This document shows positions 6,979 to 13,854 of a DNA stretch of 17,998 bases, piece after piece. A program made the translations under genes and the position numbers. The stretch is taken from positions 1 through 17,998 of the forward strand of contig RFHZ01000258.1 in NCBI GenBank assembly GCA_003696125.1. Reading direction: 5' to 3'. Each line of letters opens with the position of its first letter. Positions within the stretch are counted from its first letter, which is position 1. A model generated the notes under the pieces. That model saw only the letters and a list, made by a program, of their open reading frames with translations. It did not search any database and was not told the origin of the DNA. Source of the DNA: Nitrospinota bacterium (lineage in GTDB: Bacteria; Tectomicrobia; Entotheonellia; J063).

Positions 6979-7037
6979 CTACCTCGGGCCGGGCTTCTCT
7001 AAAGGACAACTCCTCTGTGGGTGAAAGGAGAGAGAGG

Positions 7038-7574
7038 ATGAACGAGCAGCGGGTAGAAGAAGAGACAAGGGACGGCGTTCAACAGTGCCTGGAAGAGCTG
7101 GATGCCCTGTTGCAGCAAGAGGTACAGACCTATCAGGCCCTCCTGGCACGGCAACAACAGGAGAAACAACACCTGGTCACCTGGTCGCTGACCACCTTCG
7201 TGGCCAACCTGCAGGCCAAGGAGACCCTGGTAAGCCACCTGGCCACCCTGGAAAAGGCCAGGCAGGAGGTGATAACCCGCCTTGCCTCCCTGCTGGCGCT
7301 CTCTCCAGAATCCCTCACCCTCCAGACCCTCAGCACACGGGTCGATAAGGCCTGGTCCCAGAAGCTACTCCGGTATCGAACCGAATTACAAGACCTGATC
7401 CAGGCCTTCACCCGGTGCAACCAGGAGAATGCCCTTCTCCTGCGAGACGCTCTCGATTTTGTCAACGGGGCACTGGCTTTCTTTCGCCAGATACGGGTCG
7501 ATCAAGGCCCCTATTCCGCATCGGGACAGTTTGCCACTCCCCAGCAGGGACGCTTTCTCTCAGGGAGAATCTAG
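7038..7574 (+). CDS. flgN: Flagellar export chaperone FlgN
   Basis: This 178-aa predominantly helical cytoplasmic protein fits FlgN, the chaperone that delivers FlgK and FlgL to the export gate. The evidence is a long Gln/Glu/Leu-rich coiled-coil N-terminal region (CLEELDALLQQEVQTYQALL), a central KETLVSHLATLEKARQEV segment and a C-terminal YSASG motif. It sits immediately before flgK. The ATG at 7038 is chosen because AAGGAG (7025-7030) lies 7 nt upstream. The frame continues upstream through the preceding hairpin with no family similarity. The stop is 3 nt from the flgK ATG, consistent with coupling between the chaperone and its client. Sequence conservation in this family is low, so context carries part of the call. 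Confidence 0.85.
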   Translation: MNEQRVEEETRDGVQQCLEELDALLQQEVQTYQALLARQQQEKQHLVTWSLTTFVANLQAKETLVSHLATLEKARQEVITRLASLLALSPESLTLQTLSTRVDKAWSQKLLRYRTELQDLIQAFTRCNQENALLLRDALDFVNGALAFFRQIRVDQGPYSASGQFATPQQGRFLSGRI

Positions 7575-7577
7575 GCT

Positions 7578-9254
7578 ATGGGCGGCATCTCCAGCATCCT
7601 CTATACCGGCCTGCAGGCGCTGCTCTCTCACCAGACCGCCATCCAGGTGGTAGGGCAGAACATCGCCAACGTCAATACCCCTGGCTATACCCGGGAACGC
7701 CCGGTATTTACCTCTCTCCAGACCCGCTCCTTTGGCAGTCGGGAGTTCCACGCCGGGGTTACGGTGAATCAGATCAAACGGGTATACGACCAGTTCGCCG
7801 AATTGCAGGTGCAGGTGGCCACCAGCAACCTCCAGAGTAGCCAGACCCAGAGTGATCTCCTCTCCCGCATCGAGACCCTCTTCAACGATCTGGAACAGGG
7901 AGAGGCTGGCCTGTCCAGCATCCTGGAAGACTTCTTCCAGGCCTTCCAAGACCTGGCCGATCATCCTGAGGGCATGGCGGAACGCACCGTCCTGCTGGAT
8001 CGGGGAAAGGCGGTTGCTGACACCTTCCACTACCTCCATCAATCCCTGCAGGATATCCGCCAGGATCTGAACCAGACGGTGCAGGATACGGTAGAGGAGG
8101 TAAACCGGCTCGTCAGCCGGATTGCCGCCCTCAACCAGCAGATCCCCCAGGTGGAGGGGAGTGGTACCAGCTTTGCCAATACCCTGCGGGATGAGCGGGA
8201 CTACCTGCTCAAGCAGTTGGCAGAAAAGCTCGATATCACCGCCTTTGAAACCGAAACCGGAAACCTGGTGGTCCTGGCAGGGGGCACCCGTCCCCTCATC
8301 GAAGGGACGGAGACGAGCCGTCTCCTGGCCGTTCCGGATGCCAACGACCCGACCCAACTCCACCTGGTGTTGCAGGATAGCCAGGGGGGGAGGATGGAGA
8401 TCTCTTCCCGTTTGCAGGGAGGAAAGCTCCATGGACTCCTCGCCGTGCAGGAGACGCTGCTTCCCGATCTGGTGGACCGGCTCGATCGCCTGGCTGCCCG
8501 GCTCACCGGTGCGGTCAACCAGGTCCATAGAAACGGATACGGGCTGGACGGCTCGACCGGACTCCCCTTCTTCGTCCCCCGCCAGATCAGGGTGCAGGCC
8601 CGGGCAGAAAATACCGGTGGAGGGTACGTCGATAGCGCCACCGTCGTCGATCCTGCCCAACTCCCCCTCGACGATTACCAGATCGTGTTCGGATCCGGAC
8701 AGACCTTTTCCATCATCAATAAGCGCACCGGGGAGACGGTCTCCAGCGGGAACACCTATACGGCCGGAGAGGCGATCCTCTTTGCCGGGATGTCCATCGT
8801 GCTCAACGACGATGGGACCCCACCCCAGGAAGGGGATACCTTCCTGATCCGGACCACCCCGAACGCGGCCCAGAATGTCGCCGTCTCGCCTGAACTCAGC
8901 GATGCACCGGAGAAGATCGCTGCGGCCACCACCCCTCTCTCCGGGGACAATGCCAACGCCCTGGCCCTGGCTGCCCTGCGCGATACAAAACTGATCGACG
9001 GGGAAACACTCGGAGAGTTCTACACCTCCCTGGTGAGCTACATCGGCTCGGAAAGCCAGGAGCGGGTCCAGGTGGCGGAACAGCAGCAGTTGGTCCTTAC
9101 CCAGATGGAGAATCGCCGGGAAGCGATCTCTGGTGTCTCCCTGGATGAGGAGGAGGTGGATCTGATCCGCTTCCAACAGGCCTTTTCTGCGGCAGCCAAC
9201 TTCATCAGTGTGGCGGACGAAATGGGACAAACGATCTTAGACATGCTGCGCTAG
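7578..9254 (+). CDS. flgK: Flagellar hook-associated protein 1 FlgK
   Basis: This 558-aa hook-filament junction protein is exported and assembled directly on the hook. The N-terminal D0 region (SSILYTGLQALLSHQTAIQV, then VGQNIANVNTPGYTRERP) and the C-terminal D0 helix (EEEVDLIRFQQAFSAAANFI, SVADEMGQTILDML) are diagnostic. The helical D1 segment with SDLLSRIETLFND and the AALNQQIPQVEGSG and NTLRDERDYLLKQLAEKLDI blocks are typical. The middle (about residues 330-440) is the variable surface domain. The Shine-Dalgarno is weak (AGGGAG in the end of flgN), consistent with reliance on translational coupling. flgL follows after 8 nt. Confidence 0.96.
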   Translation: MGGISSILYTGLQALLSHQTAIQVVGQNIANVNTPGYTRERPVFTSLQTRSFGSREFHAGVTVNQIKRVYDQFAELQVQVATSNLQSSQTQSDLLSRIETLFNDLEQGEAGLSSILEDFFQAFQDLADHPEGMAERTVLLDRGKAVADTFHYLHQSLQDIRQDLNQTVQDTVEEVNRLVSRIAALNQQIPQVEGSGTSFANTLRDERDYLLKQLAEKLDITAFETETGNLVVLAGGTRPLIEGTETSRLLAVPDANDPTQLHLVLQDSQGGRMEISSRLQGGKLHGLLAVQETLLPDLVDRLDRLAARLTGAVNQVHRNGYGLDGSTGLPFFVPRQIRVQARAENTGGGYVDSATVVDPAQLPLDDYQIVFGSGQTFSIINKRTGETVSSGNTYTAGEAILFAGMSIVLNDDGTPPQEGDTFLIRTTPNAAQNVAVSPELSDAPEKIAAATTPLSGDNANALALAALRDTKLIDGETLGEFYTSLVSYIGSESQERVQVAEQQQLVLTQMENRREAISGVSLDEEEVDLIRFQQAFSAAANFISVADEMGQTILDMLR

Positions 9255-9262
9255 GGGAAACG

Positions 9263-11365
9263 ATGCGGGTTACCAATACCATCATCTTTAATAACGCCCT
9301 GACCAACATCCGCATGCACAACGAACGCCTGCTGCGTGCCCAGCAAGAGGTCGGATCAGGGAAGAAGCTCCTGCAGCCCTCCGATGATCCGGTGGCCACC
9401 CGTCGTATCCTGAGCCTGCGCCGGATCTTGCGCTCGGTGGAGCAGTTCCAGCGGAACGGTACCACCATCGCCACCTTATTACAGGAGACGGACACGGCAC
9501 TGGGAGGGGTGGAGGACATCCTGTTGCGGGCCAAGACCCTGGCCCTCTCCGCGGTGAACGATACGGTAAACCCTGAGAACAGGGCGGCAATGGCTCTGGA
9601 GGTGGGACACCTCCTGGAGCAGGCACTGCAGCTCGGGAACACCATGGTGGAAGGACGCTACATCTTTGCCGGCCGGGCCACCGATCAGGCTCCTTTCTCT
9701 GCCCAGGCCATAGCGGAGAGCAGGGGACAGGGGTTGACCACATCCGGAACCCTCACCCCTTTGGGGGAGGATGAACTCATCATCAACGGCATCACCATTC
9801 GTGCACCGCAGGGGACAGACGATACGGTATCGACCTCAGACAACGCGGCCAGTGCCCTGGCCCTGGCTGCTGTCATCAATGAGGCCAGCGCGATGACCGG
9901 TGTGCGGGCCGAAGCCTCCACCACCCTCTCCCTGACCATCACCCGCTTTGGAGACCTCGGCGGGGACAACCTGCGGATCAACGGGGTGGCGATCACCGGA
10001 ACCATAACCGATGCCGCTTCCCTGGTCGATGCCATCAATGCTGCCCGTATCGACGGGGTCTTCGCCTCCTCCAGTGGTCCCGATAACCTGACCCTCACCG
10101 CACCGGATGGGCGGAACATCCAACTGCAGACCGACGGGCTGGCCAGTGGAGGCCTGAGCTTTGCCGAGTTTGATCTGGGGGGAGGGGTGGCCTCAGACCA
10201 GACCGCCACCGGTAGCGTCACCCTGCGGGCAGATACCGCCTTCACCATCGGGGGATTGCAACCGGAAAAGGCCGGATTCCGTGCTGGCGTGGTTCCCCTG
10301 AGCGTCCAGTTCAACGGGGATAACGGCCTGCTCTCCATGGAGATGAACAGCGGGCAGCGGCTGCCGGTGAACGTGACCGCCTCAAGGTTTCTGGTCACCG
10401 ATCTCCGTCCCCTCCTCGACCGGGATACCCCGCTGGCTGCCCTGCAAAAAGGGGAGGGGATCAGCACCGGATCGATTCAGATCACCGATCGCGCCGGGAA
10501 CACCGCCGTCGTCGATCTCTCCGGTGCGGTCACGGTAGGGGATGTACTCGATGCCATCTCAGGGGCAGGACTCAACGTCTCTGCCACCATCAATGAGACC
10601 GGAGACGGCCTGCTGCTCATCGATAACACGGCAGCACCGGTCCAGAACCTGATCGTTACCGAAGTGGGCGGAGGGAGCACGGCACACGATCTGGGCATTG
10701 CCGGTGAGCGCGCGGGGAACCTGGTAGGGACTCCCCTCTCCCCGGTGCTGACCCCGGCCACGCCCCTCTCCTCCCTCTACGAAGGGAGAGGAGTCACCCC
10801 GACCGCCATCCGCATCGTGAACGGCCCGCACGAGGTCGAAGTGGACCTGAGTGAGGCCCAGACGGTCGGGGATGTGCTGGAAGCGATCAACACGGCCGGT
10901 GCCGATGTCACCGCCCAGATCAACACGGCCGGGACGGCGATCGATGTCCGCTCCAACGATGCGAACACGGTTGCCGTGGTGACCGAGGTCGATGGAGGGA
11001 GCACGGCCTCTGATCTGGGGATACAGGGGGCGCAGGATGCGTTCAAGACCCTGAGCCTCCTGCAGGAAGCCCTGCAGAAGAACGATCGCTATGCCCTGGA
11101 AGCGCTTCTCTCTACCATCGATCTCAATGTAGACCAGGTTCTGGGAATCCGGGCCGACGTGGGAACGCGGATGAATCGGGTCGCCATGGTCAGCCAGGGA
11201 CTCGACGATCTCCACTTCTCGACCACTTCCTATCTTTCCCAGACCGAAGATGCGGACATGAGCGAGGCGGTCGCCTATCTCTCGCAGTTGACGACCATGT
11301 TTCAGGCCTCCCTGGCCACAACGGCCCGGATCATGCAGCCGACATTACTCGACTTCTTACGATAG
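9263..11365 (+). CDS. flgL: Flagellar hook-associated protein 3 FlgL, greatly enlarged
   Basis: This second hook-filament junction protein is 700 aa where typical FlgL is about 300. The N-terminal flagellin-like helical region ([38 protein letters not shown], to VEGRYIFAG near residue 139) and the C-terminal helix ([20 protein letters not shown], ending LLDFLR) are conserved. The roughly 450 extra residues in between include a flagellin hook IN-type motif (INGVAI...SLVDAINAA, about 239-270). They also include two tandem homologous blocks, about 380-481 and 495-589, each ending in TEV-GGST-DLGI. These would form surface-exposed domains at the junction. AGGGG precedes the ATG, 8 nt after flgK. 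The frame is intact. Confidence 0.93.
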   Translation: MRVTNTIIFNNALTNIRMHNERLLRAQQEVGSGKKLLQPSDDPVATRRILSLRRILRSVEQFQRNGTTIATLLQETDTALGGVEDILLRAKTLALSAVNDTVNPENRAAMALEVGHLLEQALQLGNTMVEGRYIFAGRATDQAPFSAQAIAESRGQGLTTSGTLTPLGEDELIINGITIRAPQGTDDTVSTSDNAASALALAAVINEASAMTGVRAEASTTLSLTITRFGDLGGDNLRINGVAITGTITDAASLVDAINAARIDGVFASSSGPDNLTLTAPDGRNIQLQTDGLASGGLSFAEFDLGGGVASDQTATGSVTLRADTAFTIGGLQPEKAGFRAGVVPLSVQFNGDNGLLSMEMNSGQRLPVNVTASRFLVTDLRPLLDRDTPLAALQKGEGISTGSIQITDRAGNTAVVDLSGAVTVGDVLDAISGAGLNVSATINETGDGLLLIDNTAAPVQNLIVTEVGGGSTAHDLGIAGERAGNLVGTPLSPVLTPATPLSSLYEGRGVTPTAIRIVNGPHEVEVDLSEAQTVGDVLEAINTAGADVTAQINTAGTAIDVRSNDANTVAVVTEVDGGSTASDLGIQGAQDAFKTLSLLQEALQKNDRYALEALLSTIDLNVDQVLGIRADVGTRMNRVAMVSQGLDDLHFSTTSYLSQTEDADMSEAVAYLSQLTTMFQASLATTARIMQPTLLDFLR
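10400..11029 (+). repeat. Internal duplication encoding two homologous domains in FlgL
   Basis: Two adjacent blocks (10400-10705 and 10742-11029) encode similar ~95-100 residue modules. Shared landmarks in order are a TPL-x-xL-x-x-G-x-G start, a VDLS...TVGDVL-x-AI segment, and a TEV-GGST-x-x-DLGI end. The DNA copies are clearly diverged, so the duplication is old and selected at protein level. Confidence 0.8.
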
Positions 11366-11368
11366 TTA

Positions 11369-11384
11369 CCCATACCCTTATGGG
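11369..11384 (+). repeat. Small hairpin just after flgL
   Basis: CCCATA and TATGGG form a 6-bp stem with a CCCT loop three bases after the flgL stop. No T-run follows, so full termination before csrA is not supported. Confidence 0.4.
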
Positions 11385-11408
11385 CCTCTGCCCCAGGGTC
11401 AACGCCGT

Positions 11409-11436
11409 CGGTTCGCTGTCGGGGGTAGAGGAACCG
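11409..11436 (+). promoter_or_regulatory. Structured csrA leader with GGA elements
   Basis: CGGTTC (11409-11414) can pair with GAACCG (11431-11436), and CTCTG (11386-11390) with CAGAG (11437-11441) outside it. GGA trinucleotides, the core of CsrA RNA sites, occur in the closing stem (11430-11432) and in the csrA Shine-Dalgarno (11447-11449). Autoregulation of csrA translation is therefore plausible but rests on inspection only. Confidence 0.35.
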
Positions 11437-11456
11437 CAGAGCGCCAGGAGGGGGAT

Positions 11457-11711
11457 ATGCTAGTCCTGACACGGAGGTTAGGGGAGAGCATCACCATCGG
11501 TGACCATATCAAGGTAACGGTGGTCGCCATCAAAGGGAATCAGGTCAAGCTCGGGATCGAAGCGCCACCGGATACGATGGTGCATCGAGAGGAGATCTAT
11601 ACCAGGATCCTGGAAGAAAACCGGCGAGCCGCAACGATGAGTCAGCAGGACTTCTCCCGCATGCGCGAATTCTGGAAGCAGTGGAAAGGCTCGGAAACGA
11701 GGAGAGGATAG
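11457..11711 (+). CDS. csrA: Carbon storage / translational regulator CsrA
   Basis: This 84-aa RNA-binding protein represses or stabilises mRNAs by binding GGA motifs; in flagellated bacteria it often represses flagellin translation. The start [20 protein letters not shown] is canonical. The RNA-binding residues L4, R6 and R44 (in VHREEIY) are all present. It is longer than E. coli CsrA (61 aa). The extra ~25 residues at the C terminus ([17 protein letters not shown]) are helical and charged. C-terminally extended CsrA proteins are typical of organisms that use FliW, where this region contacts FliW. AGGAGGGGG (11446-11454) precedes the ATG. The stop abuts the fliW start with no gap. Confidence 0.96.
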   Translation: MLVLTRRLGESITIGDHIKVTVVAIKGNQVKLGIEAPPDTMVHREEIYTRILEENRRAATMSQQDFSRMREFWKQWKGSETRRG

Positions 11712-12146
11712 ATGCGCATAGAGACAACCCGTTTTGGTCCCCTGGAGATCGATCCTCAAAAGATCATCCACTTCCCCTTTGGCCTCTTAGGCTTTTCTGC
11801 CATCAAGGACTATGTCATCCTCGACCATGATCAGGATGTCCCCTTCAAGTGGCTGCAGGCAGTCACCGAACCGGATCTTGCCTTTGTCATCATGGACCCC
11901 CTCCTCCTCCTGCCCGACTATGAGGTCGATATCAGCAGGCAAGACCTGGAAGATCTCCGGGTCAATGATGTGCACAACCTCACCCTCTTTGTCATTGTGA
12001 GCGTTCCCCCAGGGGAACCGCTACAGATGACGGCCAACCTGAAAGGGCCGGTGCTGGTCAATGAAGAGAACCGGTGGGCCAAACAGCTTGTCCTGGTCGA
12101 TCGTTCCTACCCTACCCGTTACCCGCTCTTCACCGCACAGGCCTGA
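11712..12146 (+). CDS. fliW: Flagellar assembly factor FliW (CsrA antagonist)
   Basis: This 144-aa protein sequesters CsrA when it is not bound to flagellin, so that flagellin is translated only as fast as it is exported. The family landmarks are IHFPFGLLGF near residue 19, FKWLQAVTEPDLAFVIMDP, and VHNLTLFVIVSVPP followed by MTANLKGPVLVNEENRWAKQ. The last of these is the strongly conserved FliW core. The ATG follows the csrA TAG directly, and AGGAGAGG inside the end of csrA serves as ribosome-binding site, so both partners are made in fixed ratio. The csrA-fliW order is reversed relative to Bacillus subtilis, where fliW precedes csrA. Confidence 0.96.
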   Translation: MRIETTRFGPLEIDPQKIIHFPFGLLGFSAIKDYVILDHDQDVPFKWLQAVTEPDLAFVIMDPLLLLPDYEVDISRQDLEDLRVNDVHNLTLFVIVSVPPGEPLQMTANLKGPVLVNEENRWAKQLVLVDRSYPTRYPLFTAQA

Positions 12147-12173
12147 AGAGAGTGCCTCCCCAGGAAAAATCCC

Positions 12174-12201
12174 TCAAGCGATGAGCCTGAATTGCCGATA
12201 G
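12174..12201 (+). promoter_or_regulatory. Candidate sigma28 promoter upstream of flaG
   Basis: GCCGATAG (12194-12201) matches the sigma28 -10 at 7 of 8 bases. Using the same 12-nt spacer as the flgM promoter, the -35 would be TCAAGCGA (12174-12181), only 4 of 8. This is a moderate candidate that would make flaG and the next gene separately expressed late genes. Confidence 0.5.
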
Positions 12202-12235
12202 AAGAAGTGGAAAAGTATAGAAACGGCAATTCAGG
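12186..12235 (+). repeat. 12-bp perfect inverted repeat between fliW and flaG
   Basis: CCTGAATTGCCG (12186-12197) and CGGCAATTCAGG (12224-12235) are perfect reverse complements with a 26-nt spacer. The left arm overlaps the candidate sigma28 -10 element, and the right arm ends 3 nt before the flaG Shine-Dalgarno. In read-through RNA from fliW it would form a long-loop hairpin; in DNA it could be an operator. Confidence 0.7.
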
Positions 12236-12249
12236 TAGAGGAGGAGTGT

Positions 12250-12627
12250 ATGGATGGCGCAATATCCGCGGTAAATCCTTCTGGGATTCCTCCTTCTCCC
12301 GAAGTCTCACCCATCGGGAAGAGTACAGAAGCCCCCAGGCAACGGGCAGAGCGGGTACCACCAGAAGAGATCCGCTCTGGGGCGAGACGAGAACGCGTAG
12401 GACGAAAGGATACGGTGGAGGCGGTCGATTTTGCCAACACAGTAGCCGAGTTCTTCGACAAGAAGATCTCTTTCAGCTACGACGAGCGGATCGATCAGGT
12501 CATCGTCAAGGTGGTGGAGGAGGATACAGAAGAGGTGATCCGCCAGATTCCCCCGGAGGAGATCGTGGAACTGGTGGCCAAGCTGCGCGAGGACTTCCGC
12601 GGCTTGATCTTCAACCATACCGGGTAA
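12250..12627 (+). CDS. flaG: FlaG family flagellar protein
   Basis: This 125-aa protein has the FlaG domain in its second half. It includes a VDFANTVAEFFDKKISFSYD stretch, then IDQVIVKVVEEDTEEVIRQI, PPEEIVELVAKLRE and a GLIFN end. FlaG proteins occur beside flagellin or filament-cap genes and affect filament length in some bacteria. The N-terminal half is rich in Pro, Ser and charged residues and probably disordered. GGAGGAG (12239-12245) precedes the ATG. Its gene follows the csrA-fliW pair after 103 nt that contain the inverted repeat and a possible sigma28 promoter. A metalloprotease-like gene starts 17 nt downstream. No flagellin gene is present in the window. Confidence 0.88.
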   Translation: MDGAISAVNPSGIPPSPEVSPIGKSTEAPRQRAERVPPEEIRSGARRERVGRKDTVEAVDFANTVAEFFDKKISFSYDERIDQVIVKVVEEDTEEVIRQIPPEEIVELVAKLREDFRGLIFNHTG

Positions 12628-12644
12628 GATGAGAGCAGACAGGT

Positions 12645-13346
12645 ATGGAAGTCAGCGGTCCAGGATGGCAGAGTATCCACCTCCCCTGGGAGCAGGATCA
12701 GAGGGCGGCGCAGGTAGCAGAGCGTATTCCGGTCCGGGTAACCGCAACGAGGGATCGCGTCTCCCTCTCTGAGCAGGGAAAGGAGACAGGAAGAGAAGCG
12801 AGCGGGCAGCCTGCTGCCCCGCAGCAGGGAGGAGGCAGGGGACTCGATCCCAGGGAGGAGCGGATCGTCGAAGAGCTACGCCAGCGCGATCAGGAAGTGC
12901 GCGCCCATGAGCAGGCCCATCTGATGGCGGCCGGCCGCTACGCACGGGGAGGCCCGCGTTTTACCTATCAGATCGGCCCGGATGGGAAGCGGTATGCGGT
13001 CAGCGGGGAGGTGCCGATCGATGTAAGCCCGGTTCCTGGAGACCCGGAAGCCACCATACAAAAGGCCGCCACGATCCGGCGGGCAGCCCTGGCGCCGGCG
13101 CATCCCTCCAGCGCCGACCTGGCCATTGCCGCCAGAGCAGCCCAGATGGCAGCTCAGGCTCAGCAGGAACTGCTCCAGGCCAGGAGCGAACACCGGGTGA
13201 AAGAGGCTGCCCTGACCGCAGAGGGAAAGGCAGGGACCATTGCCGACCCGGGTACCACCCCTATCACTCCTCCCCAGATCCTCATAGAGATGGTCGCCTA
13301 TCAGCAGAACACCCCTCCGGCCTCCCTGATCAGTATCACGGTCTGA
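12645..13346 (+). CDS. Putative zinc metalloprotease, SprA-related / CJM1_0395-like family
   Basis: This 233-aa protein carries an HExxH motif, H88-E-Q-A-H92, inside a conserved block. The block includes QEVRAHEQAHLMAAGRYARG, FTYQIGPDGKRYAVSGEVPI and PEATIQKAATIRRAALAPAH, then an Ala-rich helix with SSADLAIAARAAQMAAQAQ. This matches the SprA-related putative metalloprotease family as I know it. No signal peptide is evident, and the first ~60 residues are low-complexity. The C terminus (EMVAYQQNTPPASLISITV) is separate from the core. The biological role is unknown. Placement 17 nt after flaG suggests a late flagellar or surface function. The start is weakly supported: only GAGAG lies upstream of ATG 12645, so coupling to flaG is likely. 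Confidence 0.7.
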   Translation: MEVSGPGWQSIHLPWEQDQRAAQVAERIPVRVTATRDRVSLSEQGKETGREASGQPAAPQQGGGRGLDPREERIVEELRQRDQEVRAHEQAHLMAAGRYARGGPRFTYQIGPDGKRYAVSGEVPIDVSPVPGDPEATIQKAATIRRAALAPAHPSSADLAIAARAAQMAAQAQQELLQARSEHRVKEAALTAEGKAGTIADPGTTPITPPQILIEMVAYQQNTPPASLISITV

Positions 13347-13473
13347 CCCCCTTCCCCCTGCCGGGTCGTCAATTTTTCCACAGGCAATGCCCGGAAGTTT
13401 GACAGGAGCATCTGACCGCAGTTCCCAGGCTCCAGCTCTTCACGGGTATCCGGGCCGGCCACACCCCGGCAAT

Positions 13474-13514
13474 GGCCTGTGACGAACCGTTGCCGTAGAC
13501 AGGCCTCCCTGTCT
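13474..13514 (+). terminator. Overlapping hairpins in the 13347-13606 gap (possible transcript end)
   Basis: Two mutually exclusive stems share bases. GGCCTGT (13474-13480) pairs with ACAGGCC (13499-13505). AGACAGG (13497-13503) pairs with CCTGTCT (13508-13514) over a 4-nt loop. Only a pyrimidine-rich, not T-rich, stretch follows. It separates the flaG operon from the next sigma54-type promoter, so an end of transcription here is plausible, but strict intrinsic termination is not shown. Confidence 0.35.
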
Positions 13515-13531
13515 CTCCCCTTTCTCCCTGC

Positions 13532-13547
13532 TGGCATCATTATTGCT
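13532..13547 (+). promoter_or_regulatory. Sigma54 (RpoN)-type promoter of the glycosylation/methylation cassette
   Basis: TGGCATC-ATTA-TTGCT has GG at 13533-13534 and GC at 13545-13546. This matches the sigma54 consensus TGGCAY-N5-TTGCW with correct spacing. It lies in a noncoding gap and points at the small TPR gene. Transcription would start near 13558, leaving about 49 nt of leader. It resembles the promoter ahead of flgF, implying joint control by the flagellar sigma54 activator. Confidence 0.8.
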
Positions 13548-13606
13548 CTACCCTTCCCCTGAAAGCCCGTATCCCTAAAGAGCGAGTCTTCGAGGAGCAG
13601 GTGAGC

Positions 13607-13846
13607 ATGGCCAAACAAAAGAGGTATCCCTCCCCCATCTCCTCTTTTCTACCTGGGAGGCGACAGCGTTTACAGGACATGCTGGCTCGCGCGATCCGCC
13701 ATCACCGGGCCGGCCACCTTCACCAGGCCGAAACCTTATACCGCCAGGTCTTAGACCAGGATCCCCACCAGGCCGATGCCCTCCATCTCCTGGGGGTGCT
13801 GGCCAGCCAGGCCGGCAGGTATGAGATGGCCATTGCCCTGATATAA
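13607..13846 (+). CDS. Truncated TPR protein (N-terminal fragment of a TPR-glycosyltransferase-like protein)
   Basis: This 79-aa product consists of a basic N terminus and about one and a half TPR units, ending abruptly at YEMAIALI in the middle of a repeat. Its residues 26-79 align without gaps to residues 24-77 of the large TPR-glycosyltransferase downstream, with 28 of 54 positions identical, including an identical HQADALHLLG core. The ATG at 13607 sits 9 nt after GAGGAG (13592-13597); a GTG at 13601 is closer and also possible. No TPR continuation exists after the stop in any frame. The stop itself lies in TAAGGAG, which supplies the ribosome-binding site of the next gene. It may be a remnant left when methyltransferase genes were inserted, or a small functional leader protein. 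Confidence 0.65.
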   Translation: MAKQKRYPSPISSFLPGRRQRLQDMLARAIRHHRAGHLHQAETLYRQVLDQDPHQADALHLLGVLASQAGRYEMAIALI

Positions 13847-13854
13847 GGAGAGCC

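Noticed and set aside
7560-9230. Long open frame on the minus strand (over 550 codons) opposite flgK
   Set aside because: It is exactly antisense to a fully convincing FlgK, has no recognisable family features, and GC-rich codon use commonly leaves such antisense frames open.
13361-13402. Crossing pairs CCGGG/CCCGG and GTCAA/TTGAC after the metalloprotease gene, suggesting a pseudoknot
   Set aside because: Five-base pairings in a GC-rich gap are expected by chance and nothing else supports a structured RNA.
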